A DNA stretch of 64,000 nt from Mesorhizobium mediterraneum (GTDB lineage: Bacteria > Pseudomonadota > Alphaproteobacteria > Rhizobiales > Rhizobiaceae), in the NCBI RefSeq assembly GCF_002284565.1, contig NZ_NPKI01000008.1, positions 1 through 64,000 on the forward strand, written 5' to 3'. This document shows positions 47,101-56,197 of this stretch, in pieces. Each line of letters starts with the position of its first letter. Within the stretch, counting starts at the first letter, position 1. The notes under the pieces were generated by a model, which saw only the letters and a list, made by a program, of their open reading frames with translations, was not told where the DNA came from and ran no database searches. The translations under genes were made by a program, and so were the position numbers.

Positions 47101-48453
47101 ATGCATGCCGGCTTCCTACGAAGCGTAGTCATAGCGGTATTGGGAGCCGTGATGGCGAGCTGCGCCGGCTTTCCAGTGCAGAAAACGGGGGCAGTAACCG
47201 GCTATGGCCCCAACCCCACTTTACCGAAGCCAAGACCGACGCTGATCCCGACCGTCAACATCGCCGAGGCGAAAGGCTGGCAGGAGGATGGTATGCCGAC
47301 CCCGGCGAAGGGGCTGACGGTGAGCGCCTTCGCCACCGGCCTTGACCATCCGCGCTGGCTGCATGTGCTTCCGAACGGGGACGTGCTGGTTGCCGAAACC
47401 AACGCCCCTGCCAAGCATGACGAAGGCTTCAGCATTAGAAAGGTCTTCATGGACCTGGCTATGAAGCGCGCCGGCGCCGCGACTAAAAGCGCCAACCGCA
47501 TCACGCTCCTGCGCGACACCAATGGCGACGGCGTTGCGGATGTGCGCAGGACGTTCGCGGAAGGCCTCAATTCACCCTTCGGTATGACGCTGTCCAAAGG
47601 CAAGCTCTACGTTGCGAATACCGACGCGCTCGTCGCTTTCCCCTACTCCAATGGCCAGACCCGAGTCACCACGCCGCCGGAAAAGATCATCGACTTGCCG
47701 GCCGGAGACCTCAACCATCATTGGACCAAGGACGTGATCGCAAGTCCGGATGGACGCAAGCTCTATGCCACCGTCGGGTCCAACAGTAACGTTGGAGAAA
47801 ACGGCATGGTCGCGGAGAAGAACCGCGCCGTCGTCCTTGAAGTGGATTTGTCCACTCGCCGCACCCGGGTCTTCGCGTCGGGGCTGCGCAACCCGAACGG
47901 GCTCTCCTGGAACCCTGAAACTGGCGAGCTTTGGGTCGCCGTGAACGAGCGTGACGAGATCGGCGACGATCTCGTGCCGGATTACATGACCTCGGTTCGT
48001 GACGGCGCGTTCTACGGCTGGCCTTACAGCTACTACGGACAGAACGTCGACGAACGCGTCAAGCCGCAGCGCCCCGATCTCGTGGCGGGGGCGGTCAAGC
48101 CCGACTATGCCCTGGGTTCCCATACCGCCTCGCTGGGACTGACCTTTTCCAAAGGCGCGTCGCTCGGTCCGGCCTACGGCAACGGCGCCTTCGTCGGCCA
48201 GCACGGCTCGTGGAACAGAAGCGTGCACAGCGGCTACAAGGTGATCTTCGTGCCGTTCCGCGGTGGTAAACCGAGCGGTCCCCCGAAGGATGTGCTCACT
48301 GGCTTCATTGGGCATGATGGCAAGGCGATGGGCCGTCCGGTCGGCGTTGCTATTGATCAGACCGGCGCACTGCTCGTCGCCGACGATGTCGGCAATGTCA
48401 TCTGGCGGGCCAGCCGGGCAAGTCGCCGACTTGCGGGGGCAGTAGGGCAGTAG
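47101..48453 (+). CDS. PQQ-type sugar/sorbosone dehydrogenase-like beta-propeller lipoprotein
   Basis: The 450-residue protein has a lipoprotein signal ([12 protein letters not shown]) and a six-bladed-propeller region with [55 protein letters not shown], and [17 protein letters not shown], as in L-sorbosone dehydrogenases and soluble glucose dehydrogenases. It would oxidise a sugar or aldose in the periplasm using PQQ. GGAGG precedes the ATG. The stop codon lies within an eight-bp tandem repeat. Confidence 0.87.
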   Translation: MHAGFLRSVVIAVLGAVMASCAGFPVQKTGAVTGYGPNPTLPKPRPTLIPTVNIAEAKGWQEDGMPTPAKGLTVSAFATGLDHPRWLHVLPNGDVLVAETNAPAKHDEGFSIRKVFMDLAMKRAGAATKSANRITLLRDTNGDGVADVRRTFAEGLNSPFGMTLSKGKLYVANTDALVAFPYSNGQTRVTTPPEKIIDLPAGDLNHHWTKDVIASPDGRKLYATVGSNSNVGENGMVAEKNRAVVLEVDLSTRRTRVFASGLRNPNGLSWNPETGELWVAVNERDEIGDDLVPDYMTSVRDGAFYGWPYSYYGQNVDERVKPQRPDLVAGAVKPDYALGSHTASLGLTFSKGASLGPAYGNGAFVGQHGSWNRSVHSGYKVIFVPFRGGKPSGPPKDVLTGFIGHDGKAMGRPVGVAIDQTGALLVADDVGNVIWRASRASRRLAGAVGQ

Positions 48454-48518
48454 GGCAGTAGGGCAGTAGGGCAGTAGGGCAGTAGGGCAGTAGGGCAGTA
48501 GGGCAGTAGGGCAGTAGG
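48441..48518. repeat. Tandem repeat, nine-plus copies of an 8-bp unit
   Basis: AGTAGGGC is repeated nine times without change from 48441 to 48512, plus a partial copy. The first two copies contain the end of the upstream gene, whose TAG is at 48451-48453. Because the stop occurs so early, copy-number changes would alter the 3' untranslated region, not the protein. Confidence 0.95.
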
Positions 48519-48552
48519 AGAGTGCCTCATCATGAGCGCGGCATTCACTACA

Positions 48553-48585
48553 TACTGCCCTACTGCCCTACTCCCTTACTCCCCT
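48553..48585. repeat. Inverted copies of the 8-bp repeat
   Basis: TACTGCCCTACTGCCCTACT is the reverse complement of the array at 48441, and it ends at the 3' end of the LOG-family gene. It can pair with the array to form a long stem between two convergent genes, probably acting as a bidirectional terminator. Confidence 0.75.
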
Positions 48586-49195
48586 AAAGCTTGTCGATTA
48601 CCGACTGCACACCCTCGGTCGGCGCATCGACCGACGATCCAGCGACCATGATGGCGGCGACGATTGCTTCCGGATCGTCGACCACCAGCGGCTTGACCCG
48701 CTGCGCGGTGTGGATGAAGCCTTCGGCCATCATATGGTCGAGCAGCGCCAGCATCGGGTCCCAGAATCCCCCAACATTGCCGAAGACGATCGGCTTGCGA
48801 TGATGGCCGAGCTGCGCCCAGGTCATGATCTCGATGATTTCCTCGACCGTGCCGATGCCGCCCGGCAGCGCCACAAAGGCGTCGGATTTCTCGAACATGG
48901 CGTGTTTGCGCTCGTGCATATTATCGGTGATCACGAGCTCGTCGAGCCGGTCAAGCGCGGTTTCGGTGGCCTCCCTGTTGATCAGGAAGCGCGGAATGAT
49001 GCCCGTCACCTTGCCGCCGGCTCGCAATGCGCCTTCGGCAACGGCTCCCATGATGCCCCTGGTGCCGCCGCCATAGATCAGACGCAGGCCGGACTTGGCA
49101 ATCGAGCGCCCGAGCAGGTGTCCTGCCTTGGCATAGGTCTGATCGCGGCCCGGCGATGAGCCGCAATAGACGCAGACGGATCGAATCGTATTCAT
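48584..49195 (-). CDS. LOG-family protein (TIGR00730; cytokinin-activating-enzyme-like)
   Basis: The 203-residue Rossmann-fold protein contains VCVYCGSSPG, LIYGGGTRGIMGAVAEGAL and the PGGIGTVEEIIE motif of LOG phosphoribohydrolases, which free cytokinin bases from their nucleotide forms and also cleave AMP. The ATG at 49195 is used; a start 12 codons earlier is possible. In a plant-associated genus the link with cytokinins is appealing but not shown. Confidence 0.9.
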   Translation of the reverse strand: MNTIRSVCVYCGSSPGRDQTYAKAGHLLGRSIAKSGLRLIYGGGTRGIMGAVAEGALRAGGKVTGIIPRFLINREATETALDRLDELVITDNMHERKHAMFEKSDAFVALPGGIGTVEEIIEIMTWAQLGHHRKPIVFGNVGGFWDPMLALLDHMMAEGFIHTAQRVKPLVVDDPEAIVAAIMVAGSSVDAPTEGVQSVIDKL

Positions 49196-49229
49196 GAGAT
49201 GATTGGTGATTGGGTCTTTATTCGTGGTC

Positions 49230-49308
49230 AAGCCCGCGGCGGGCTTTTTCTTGCCGGCCCCGTTTTCTTGCCGGCCCGTTTTTCTTGTCGGCCCGTTTTT
49301 CTTGTCGG
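49230..49308. repeat. Terminator-like hairpin and four degenerate 15-17-bp repeats
   Basis: AGCCCG/CGGGCT around 49230-49245 is followed by TTTTTCTT, resembling a terminator. Four copies of CGTTTTTCTTGTCGGCC-like units follow (from about 49244, 49261, 49277 and 49294). The segment lies between divergent genes, where a terminator is not expected. Confidence 0.7.
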
Positions 49309-49358
49309 TTTGGGCAAAACAGGCTAGACCGGCATTAGGTGGCTAAGGGCAGGGAAAT

Positions 49359-50768
49359 ATGGCAATTAATCCATTGAAGGCGTTTTTGTTCGCCGCCGGC
49401 GGCTCCGTCGCCGCGGCGGGGACCGCCTATGTGTCGGGCGCGCTCGATCCGTATCTCAATCGCACGCCACCGGCGGAGGTGGTATCGCTGACGCCGCCGG
49501 TGCAGAAGCCGGCCGAGCCAGGGACCGATGGACCGCTTTCGCCCGCGCCGGCCACAGATGCTATGGCACCGGCAGCGCCGGCCACGGCCGATGCGATCGC
49601 GCCGACCTTCGATATCGTTCGGGTTGAAATCAAAGGCTCTATCGTCGTCGCCGGCAATGCCGCACCCAACGCCAAGGTCGAGATCCTCAACGGTTCGACG
49701 GTTCTCGGCTCGACCGTCGCCGGCGCCGATGGCGCTTTCGCCATCGTTCTCGACGATCCGCTGAAACCCGGCGATTACACGATCGCGCTGCGGTCAATGA
49801 CCGGCAATGTCGTGACCCCCTCTGTGCAGACAGCCGTCGTCTCGATCCCCCAGAGTCCCGCTGGCCAGGTGCTGGCGATGATCGAAGAACCCGGCAAGCC
49901 CTCCGAATTGCTCACCGTTCCTGCACCCGAGAAGAAGCCTGAATCGCCTGCCGGCGACAAGGCGGCCGCTCCGGCTGCCGAGGACCCCGCTGCCACGGCA
50001 CCGGCCCCAGCCGCACCGGCGGCACCGGCCACTGTCGATGCCGCCCCCGCCGCTCCTGAAGTGCCGGTCGCACCCGCAACGCCAGCCGCAGGGCCAAAGA
50101 TCGTCGTCGAAGCGATCGAGATCGACGGCAGCAAGATCTTCGTCGCAGGGCTCGCCGATCCCGGCCGCAAGGTACGCGCCTATGCCAACGATATCTTGCT
50201 CGGCGACGCGAAGACATCACCCGACGGCCATTTCCTGGTCGAAGCGACGCGCAACATTCCGGTCGGCACCTACACCATCCGTGTCGACGCGCTCGATGCC
50301 GATGGGATCAAGGTGGTGGCCCGTGCCGCCGTGCCGTTCGAGCGCGAGCCGGGCGAGTCGGTCGCCGCCGTGGCGAAGCCGGCCGCGCCTGCAACCGACC
50401 CCGCCACGCCGCCTGCGGCCGCTGACGCGACGACGCCTGCGGCTCCTGCTGCCGAGGCTCCGGCCGATGCAGCGGCTGCGACGCCCCCGGCTGAAGTGCC
50501 CGAGACCGCGGCGCCGAAACTCGAACACGCCGACAGCGCCGTCATCATCCGCCGCCACGATACGCTGTGGCGGATTTCGCGGCGGGTCTACGGCCAAGGT
50601 GTTCGCTACTCGACCATCTACCTCGCCAATCAGGATCAGATCAGGAATCCCGATCGCATCTGGCCGGGGCAGGTCTTCAAGGTCCCGGAAACGTCGAAGG
50701 AAGGCGAGGCCGCCGACTTCAAGGCAATGGGCGACCAGATGACGACGGCCCCGAAAAAGGCCGATTAG
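49359..50768 (+). CDS. LysM-domain protein with Ala/Pro-rich linkers
   Basis: The 469-residue protein has an N-terminal hydrophobic segment, two Ig-like domains (about 85-165, VRVEIKGSIVVAGNAAPNAK, and 245-330, VEAIEIDGSKIFVAGLADPGR) separated by Ala/Pro-rich linkers, and a C-terminal LysM domain (VIIRRHDTLWRISRRVYGQG to IWPGQVFKVP) that should bind peptidoglycan. It is probably a cell-envelope anchor or scaffold; no catalytic domain is seen. Confidence 0.87.
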   Translation: MAINPLKAFLFAAGGSVAAAGTAYVSGALDPYLNRTPPAEVVSLTPPVQKPAEPGTDGPLSPAPATDAMAPAAPATADAIAPTFDIVRVEIKGSIVVAGNAAPNAKVEILNGSTVLGSTVAGADGAFAIVLDDPLKPGDYTIALRSMTGNVVTPSVQTAVVSIPQSPAGQVLAMIEEPGKPSELLTVPAPEKKPESPAGDKAAAPAAEDPAATAPAPAAPAAPATVDAAPAAPEVPVAPATPAAGPKIVVEAIEIDGSKIFVAGLADPGRKVRAYANDILLGDAKTSPDGHFLVEATRNIPVGTYTIRVDALDADGIKVVARAAVPFEREPGESVAAVAKPAAPATDPATPPAAADATTPAAPAAEAPADAAAATPPAEVPETAAPKLEHADSAVIIRRHDTLWRISRRVYGQGVRYSTIYLANQDQIRNPDRIWPGQVFKVPETSKEGEAADFKAMGDQMTTAPKKAD

Positions 50769-50831
50769 AAATCCTTTTCTTCTTTCCGACCTCTTGCGGA
50801 AAGTTCGTTCATCGCCTATCGCCGATAGACG

Positions 50832-51158
50832 ATGAATACTCCCCTGATCGAGAAGACCTGCGGCGTCGCCGATAGTCGCGCCGTGGCCGCGAAGCTCGCC
50901 GCGCTTTCGCACCCGGCGCGGATCGAGATCCTTAGGCATCTTTCGGCCAGCCGCTCCTGCTGCTGCCGGGAGGTCGTCGACCATCTCGACCTGGCACAGT
51001 CCACCGTCTCCCAGCACTTGAAGATATTGGTCGACGCTGGGCTCGTCCGCTACGAACCGGACCGGCAACGCTCGCGCTATCAGGTCGACGGCGATGCGCT
51101 AGCTGATGTTTCTGCATCGCTGGCCGCGCTCGTCAATTCCTGCTGCTCTGGCCGCTAA
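50832..51158 (+). CDS. ArsR-family transcriptional regulator
   Basis: The 108-residue winged-helix protein has the recognition region LDLAQSTVSQHLKILVDAGLVRYE. A CCC cluster (SRSCCCREVV) sits where ArsR-type repressors carry metal-binding cysteines, and the C terminus ends in NSCCSGR, so metal or thiol sensing is plausible. It lies 21 bases upstream of an Atm1-type exporter that it probably controls. Confidence 0.9.
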   Translation: MNTPLIEKTCGVADSRAVAAKLAALSHPARIEILRHLSASRSCCCREVVDHLDLAQSTVSQHLKILVDAGLVRYEPDRQRSRYQVDGDALADVSASLAALVNSCCSGR

Positions 51159-51179
51159 GAAATACGAAAAGGCATAGAA

Positions 51180-53066
51180 ATGGCCGAAAAAACCGTCTCC
51201 GCCGATTCCGGCTCGACCTTCAGGACATTGCGCAATCTGTGGCCCTACATGTGGCCGGCCGACCGTGCCGACCTTAGGGCGCGGGTGGCATGGGCGACAG
51301 TGCTTCTGGTCGTCGCCAAGCTGACACTGGTTGCCGGTCCCTATTTCTTCAAATGGGCTACCGATGCTCTGGCCGGCGACGCCAAGTCGGTGCCGCCATT
51401 GCCGACCTTCCTGCTGGCGCCGGTCATGCTGGTCGTCGCCTATAATGTCGTGCGGCTGGTGCAGCTCGGTTTCAACCAATTGCGCGACGCGCTGTTTGCC
51501 CGCGTCGGACAATATGCGGTGCGCCAGCTCGCCTTCCGTACCTTCATCCACATGCATCAGCTGTCGCTGCGCTTCCATCTCGAGCGCCGTACCGGAGGTC
51601 TGTCGCGCATCATCGAGCGCGGCACCAAGGGCATCGAGACGATCGTCCGCTTCACCGTCCTCAACACCTTGCCGACCATCCTCGAATTCGCGCTGACAGC
51701 CGGCATCTTCGCCGTCACCTATGGCTGGAAATACGTGGCTGTGGTGGCGGTGACGGTCTGGCTCTACATCTGGTTCACCATAAGGGCGAGCGACTGGCGC
51801 ATCGTCATTCGCCGCGACATGAACGACAGCGACACCGACGCCAGCACCAAGGCTATCGACTCGCTGCTCAATTTCGAGACGGTCAAGTATTTCAACAACG
51901 AGAGCATGGAAGCCGAGCGCTTCGACCGGTCGATGGCGCGCTACGAGATATCAGCCACCAGGATCTGGACCTCGCTCGGCTGGCTGAACTTCGGCCAGGG
52001 CGTCATCTTCGGTCTCGGCACGGTCGTCGTGATGTGCCTTTCGGCGCTGGAGGTGCAGGCCGGCACGCAGACGGTTGGCGACTTCGTCTTCATCAACGCC
52101 ATGCTGATGCAGCTTTCGGTGCCGCTCAATTTCATCGGCTTCATCTATCGCGAAATCCGCCAGGGGCTGACCGACATCGAGCAGATGTTCGATCTGCTCG
52201 ATGTGCCGCAGGAGATCGTCGACAGACCGGGTGCCAAGCCGCTGGCCGTCGGCGCCGGCAAGGTCGAGTTCCGCGACGTGCACTTTTCCTACGATCCCAA
52301 CCGTAAAATCCTGAAAGGTATCAGCTTCGAGGTGCCCGCAGGAAAAACGGTTGCCATTGTCGGGCCGTCGGGCGCCGGCAAATCGACCATTTCGCGGCTC
52401 CTGTTCCGCTTCTACGACATTCAGGGCGGCAAGATCCTGATCGATGGCCAGGACATTCGCGACGTAACGCAGGAGAGCCTGCGCGCTGCGATCGGCATGG
52501 TGCCGCAGGACACCGTGCTGTTCAACGACACCATCGCCTACAACATCCGCTACGGTCGCGTCGATGCCAGCGAAGAGGACGTCCGCAAGGCGGCCGAGCT
52601 CGCTCAGATCGGGCCGTTCATCGAGCGGCTGCCCGACGGCTACCGTTCGATGGTCGGCGAGCGTGGGCTGAAACTGTCCGGCGGCGAGAAGCAACGCGTG
52701 GCGATCGCCCGCACGATCCTGAAGGCGCCGCCGATCCTGATGCTCGACGAGGCGACCTCGGCGCTCGACAGCCATACCGAACAGGAGATACAGGCAGCGC
52801 TCGATCTCGTCAGCCAGGGGCGCACCACCATCGTCATCGCCCATCGGCTATCGACGGTGATTTCGGCCGACGAGATCATCGTGCTGCAGGACGGCCAGAT
52901 CGCCGAGCGCGGCACGCATGCCGCCTTGATGGGCAAGGCCGGTCTCTACGCCTCGATGTGGGACCGCCAGCGCGAGGCGACCGAGGCTGAGGAGCGGCTG
53001 CGCATTGCTCGCGAAAGCGATGAGTTCGGCGTTGTCGTCCGCCGCCGCCCCTCGGAGGTGAATTGA
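51180..53066 (+). CDS. Atm1/HMT1-type ABC exporter (fused permease-ATPase)
   Basis: The 628-residue half-transporter has a six-helix membrane domain (about 30-330) and an ATPase domain with Walker A GPSGAGKST, signature LSGGEKQRVAIA and Walker B ILMLDEATSALD. Membrane sequences (RFHLERRTGGLSRIIERG, YFNNESMEAERFD) match the Atm1/HMT1 group, which exports glutathione-linked or metal-related compounds. The upstream ArsR gene supports a metal-stress role. Confidence 0.93.
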   Translation: MAEKTVSADSGSTFRTLRNLWPYMWPADRADLRARVAWATVLLVVAKLTLVAGPYFFKWATDALAGDAKSVPPLPTFLLAPVMLVVAYNVVRLVQLGFNQLRDALFARVGQYAVRQLAFRTFIHMHQLSLRFHLERRTGGLSRIIERGTKGIETIVRFTVLNTLPTILEFALTAGIFAVTYGWKYVAVVAVTVWLYIWFTIRASDWRIVIRRDMNDSDTDASTKAIDSLLNFETVKYFNNESMEAERFDRSMARYEISATRIWTSLGWLNFGQGVIFGLGTVVVMCLSALEVQAGTQTVGDFVFINAMLMQLSVPLNFIGFIYREIRQGLTDIEQMFDLLDVPQEIVDRPGAKPLAVGAGKVEFRDVHFSYDPNRKILKGISFEVPAGKTVAIVGPSGAGKSTISRLLFRFYDIQGGKILIDGQDIRDVTQESLRAAIGMVPQDTVLFNDTIAYNIRYGRVDASEEDVRKAAELAQIGPFIERLPDGYRSMVGERGLKLSGGEKQRVAIARTILKAPPILMLDEATSALDSHTEQEIQAALDLVSQGRTTIVIAHRLSTVISADEIIVLQDGQIAERGTHAALMGKAGLYASMWDRQREATEAEERLRIARESDEFGVVVRRRPSEVN

Positions 53067-53094
53067 GGTGTCGAGAATGAGTTGAATTTTCCGC

Positions 53095-53125
53095 TTGACC
53101 TCAACCTAAGTTGAGATCGTAGACC
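53095..53125 (+). promoter_or_regulatory. MerR-family-type promoter upstream of the monooxygenase gene
   Basis: TTGACC (53095-53100) and TAGACC (53120-53125) are separated by 19 bases, longer than the standard 17. The spacer holds the perfect dyad CTCAAC/GTTGAG (53100-53105 and 53110-53115). This is the arrangement of SoxR/CueR-class promoters, activated by DNA distortion. No merR-like gene is nearby. Confidence 0.6.
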
Positions 53126-53172
53126 GCCGATCGAAGGGGCACGGTGCGCCTGTTTGCGGTCGGAGAGCGGAA

Positions 53173-53520
53173 ATGGAACAGCTAAATCAACAACATGGCA
53201 GTGGTAGCGTGTTCAGGGTCGACAAGTTCGTAGTCCCTAGCGAAGCCCGCGAAGAAATCATCGCCAAGGTCAGGATGACGCACGAATTGTTGCGCCAGCA
53301 GAAAGGCTTCGTTCAGGATTTCTTGCTCGAGCAATTCTCCGGGCCGGGGGAGTTCAACCTCGTGACCATTGTCGAATGGGAAAGCCAGGCAGCCATCGAC
53401 AATGTGGTGCCGATCGTCAAGGCCGCGCATGAGCACATTGCCTTCAACCCGCAGGAGACGATAGCCCGGCTCGGCGTCAGGGCCGACATCGCCAACTATC
53501 AGCGGATTCCCGGCGTGTAG
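53173..53520 (+). CDS. Antibiotic-biosynthesis-monooxygenase-domain protein
   Basis: The 115-residue protein has the ABM fold: FRVDKFVVPSEAREEIIAKVRMTHELLRQQKGFVQDFLLE, then NLVTIVEWESQAAIDN. Members act as small cofactor-free oxygenases or bind small molecules. The promoter ahead carries a MerR-type operator, so expression is probably induced by oxidative, redox-active or toxic compounds. A sigma-70 role alone cannot be excluded. Confidence 0.85.
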   Translation: MEQLNQQHGSGSVFRVDKFVVPSEAREEIIAKVRMTHELLRQQKGFVQDFLLEQFSGPGEFNLVTIVEWESQAAIDNVVPIVKAAHEHIAFNPQETIARLGVRADIANYQRIPGV

Positions 53521-53523
53521 GCT

Positions 53524-54396
53524 CTACGGCCAGCCGGCACCCGGTGCCGGAGCCTCGATGCTGAGCAATTGGCCGGTGCGGGCATCGCTGATCATGTATT
53601 CGAAGCCGCGCCATTCGGCGGCGACGATGAACAGCGTCTTGCCTTCAGCGCCGCCGAGCATGCAGGCAAAGCAGCCGCGATCGGCGTCGACGCTCTCGAG
53701 CATTGCGCCGCCTTCTCTCACGCGCACGCAGTGCCGGTTGGGCACGTCGGCATACCAGATGGCGCCCTCGGCATCGAGACAGATACCGTCGGGAAAGCCG
53801 TTGCCGAGGTCGGCCCATCGCCGCCGGTTGGCAAGGCTGCCATCGGCGGCGATGTCGAAGGCGGTTAGCCTGTTGGCGTGGGATTCGGCGACGATCAGCG
53901 TCTTGTTGTCAGGCGTCACCGCCATGCCATTGGCGAAGGCGATCTTGTCCGCCACCTGCCGCACCGACCCGTCCGGCGCAATCAGCACGATGGTGCCGGG
54001 GCCGAAATGCTGGCCGGGAGCCGGCGCCGGCCCGCCGCCATTGACGTAGATGTTGCCTCGCCCGTCGACGACGATCTCGTTCCAAGGGTTCTCTGAGAGG
54101 TGTCGCAGATCGGCGTGCGTGACCAGCCTCCCGTCTGCTTCTTGCCGCAGCACCAGCCCTTCACGCCCGCAGACGACGACCAGGCGGCCATCCGGCAGCC
54201 AGTCGATCGAATAGGGCAGGGTGGCCGGCACGGTGAGCATGATCTCACTGTTGCCGTCGGCATCGACGGCGATGACCTGGCCGGTTCCCCAGTTGCAGAA
54301 CCAAAGCCTGCCGTCATGCCAGCGCGGCGACTCGCCGAAGGCCAGGCCGTTCATGACGATGTGCGCCTGTTTGGCTGCTGATTTTTGTGACGGCAT
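53524..54396 (-). CDS. SMP-30/gluconolactonase-family protein
   Basis: The 290-residue protein has the beta-propeller metal-site motifs FGESPRWHDGRLWFCNW, NEIVVDGRGNIYVNG, ANGMAVTPDNKTLIVAES, and FPDGICLDAEGAIWYAD. The family hydrolyses sugar lactones in the presence of calcium or zinc. It converges with the monooxygenase gene with four bases between the stops. Confidence 0.9.
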   Translation of the reverse strand: MPSQKSAAKQAHIVMNGLAFGESPRWHDGRLWFCNWGTGQVIAVDADGNSEIMLTVPATLPYSIDWLPDGRLVVVCGREGLVLRQEADGRLVTHADLRHLSENPWNEIVVDGRGNIYVNGGGPAPAPGQHFGPGTIVLIAPDGSVRQVADKIAFANGMAVTPDNKTLIVAESHANRLTAFDIAADGSLANRRRWADLGNGFPDGICLDAEGAIWYADVPNRHCVRVREGGAMLESVDADRGCFACMLGGAEGKTLFIVAAEWRGFEYMISDARTGQLLSIEAPAPGAGWP

Positions 54397-54644
54397 TCGT
54401 TAGCTCCAGCTGTCGTTCGGCGGCCGCTTCGATAAAGGCACCGTATCTCCAAGGACGAGCGAGGCCGGATCGCCCCGACAACAGTCACAGTTTTTTCGGA
54501 CAGGCTCATTGGGTCCCTCCAACGCCTGCGATCGACAAACGCTGACGGGACCCAGCCAAGCCGGCCAGCCCTCATTGCCGCGTTGCGGCCACGGGGGCTT
54601 TCCGCTATTGAGGCCGGACCTGAAACTAGGGCTGTTCCCATTCC
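54397..54644. other. Intergenic region between the SMP-30 gene and psd
   Basis: The 248 bases contain promoters for both divergent genes. A GGGTCCC...GGGACCC dyad (about 54509-54555) is the only notable structure. No gene was recognised. Confidence 0.35.
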
Positions 54645-55343
54645 ATGGACCTCGTCGACACGATCAAGAAAACGTTCGTTCCGATCCATCGCGAAGGCTA
54701 TCCGTTCATCGCCGCCTTCGCAGCGGTGACGCTTTTCCTCGGCTATTTCTCTTCGATCCTGTTCTGGGTCTGCCTCATCCTGACGGCCTGGTGCGTCTAT
54801 TTCTTCCGCGATCCCGAGCGCGTCACGCCTGTCGACGACCGGCTGGTGGTGAGTCCGGCCGACGGCATCATCACTGCGGTCGGCCCGGCCGTGCCGCCGC
54901 GCGAACTTGGCCTCGGCGGTGGTGAAATGACCCGTATCTCGGTGTTCATGGATGTTTTCTCCTGCCATGTGAACCGCGCCCCTGTGCGCGGCCGCATCAC
55001 AAGGATCGAGCATCGGCCGGGCCAATTCCTCAACGCCGCGCTCGACAAGGCGAGTGCCGACAACGAGCGCAACGGGCTGGTCATAGATAGCCCCAACGGC
55101 ACGGTGGCCGCGGTGCAGATCGCCGGCCTGGTGGCGCGGCGCATCGTCTGCTGGGCCGAGACCGGCGGCACGATCGGCATCGGCGAGCGCTTCGGGCTGA
55201 TCCGCTTCGGCTCGCGCGTCGACGTGTTCCTGCCGTCGACCGCGACGCCGCGTGTCGCCGTCGGCCAGACCGCGGTTGGCGGTGAAACCATACTGGCCGA
55301 ATTCGGCGGCATTGCCGCAACGCCGCTCGTGCGGGTGTCCTGA
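54645..55343 (+). CDS. psd: Phosphatidylserine decarboxylase proenzyme
   Basis: Psd makes phosphatidylethanolamine from phosphatidylserine at the inner membrane. The 232-residue short-form enzyme has an N-terminal hydrophobic region, [35 protein letters not shown] and the self-cleavage site in RFGSRVDVF, which yields the pyruvoyl group. The next gene, pssA, makes its substrate and starts three bases after the stop. Confidence 0.96.
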   Translation: MDLVDTIKKTFVPIHREGYPFIAAFAAVTLFLGYFSSILFWVCLILTAWCVYFFRDPERVTPVDDRLVVSPADGIITAVGPAVPPRELGLGGGEMTRISVFMDVFSCHVNRAPVRGRITRIEHRPGQFLNAALDKASADNERNGLVIDSPNGTVAAVQIAGLVARRIVCWAETGGTIGIGERFGLIRFGSRVDVFLPSTATPRVAVGQTAVGGETILAEFGGIAATPLVRVS

Positions 55344-55346
55344 GCC

Positions 55347-56162
55347 GTGGGCGCGCCGTTCAAGAAGTTCGAGGCACATGGCAGCGGCGGTCCGCGCATC
55401 CATGAAATCCCGATGCGCATGGTGCTGCCCAACCTTGTCACCGTGCTCGCCATCTGCGCCGGCCTGTCCGGCATCCGCTTCGGCTTCGAAGGCCGTTTCG
55501 AGCCGGCAGTGGTAATGGTGCTGCTCGCCGCCTTCCTCGACGGCATCGATGGCCGCCTGGCCCGGATGCTGAAGGCGACGTCCAAATTCGGCGCGCAGAT
55601 GGATTCGCTAGCCGATATCGTCAATTTCGGCGTTGCACCCGCGCTGGTGCTCTATGCCTTCCTGCTCGACCAAGCCGGCTCGCCGGGCTGGATCGCCGCG
55701 CTCCTGTTCGCCATCGCCTGCGGACTCCGGCTTGCCCGCTTCAATGTGCTTGACGAGGACACGGACCGGCCGGTCTGGCAGACCGAATATTTCGTCGGCG
55801 TGCCGGCGCCGGCGGGCGCCGTGCTGGTGATGCTGCCGCTCTATCTGTCCTTCCTGCGGCTAGGCCTGGAGCCATCCCGCACTGCCGCCTTCATTGCCAC
55901 CGGTTTCACCATTCTGGTTGCCTTCCTGTTGGTCAGCCGGCTGCCGGTGTATTCCGGCAAGAGCCTGAAAGTCCCTGGCGACAGGGTGCTGCCGATCATC
56001 CTCGGCGTCGTCCTCTATATACTGCTGTTGATGACCTACCCCTGGTACACGCTGACGGCGTCGGTCGCCGGCTATCTGATCTTTCTGCCGTTCAGCATCC
56101 GCGCCTATTCGAGGCGCGCCAAGCGCGAAGGCGAGAAGGTGCCGCCTTCGGACATCGGCTGA
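55347..56162 (+). CDS. pssA: CDP-diacylglycerol--serine O-phosphatidyltransferase
   Basis: PssA joins serine to CDP-diacylglycerol. The 271-residue membrane protein has the CDP-alcohol phosphotransferase motif DGIDGRLARMLKATSKFGAQ followed by MDSLAD, and several transmembrane helices. It starts with GTG, three bases after psd, so the two genes form one operon for PS/PE synthesis. Confidence 0.95.
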   Translation: MGAPFKKFEAHGSGGPRIHEIPMRMVLPNLVTVLAICAGLSGIRFGFEGRFEPAVVMVLLAAFLDGIDGRLARMLKATSKFGAQMDSLADIVNFGVAPALVLYAFLLDQAGSPGWIAALLFAIACGLRLARFNVLDEDTDRPVWQTEYFVGVPAPAGAVLVMLPLYLSFLRLGLEPSRTAAFIATGFTILVAFLLVSRLPVYSGKSLKVPGDRVLPIILGVVLYILLLMTYPWYTLTASVAGYLIFLPFSIRAYSRRAKREGEKVPPSDIG

Positions 56163-56197
56163 CAGACGTGTCGCCAATTCGCTCCGAAGGTTATCTG

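Noticed and set aside
48441..48518. Phase-variable coding repeat in the dehydrogenase-like gene
   Set aside because: The stop codon falls in the first two repeat units, so copy-number changes do not alter the protein.
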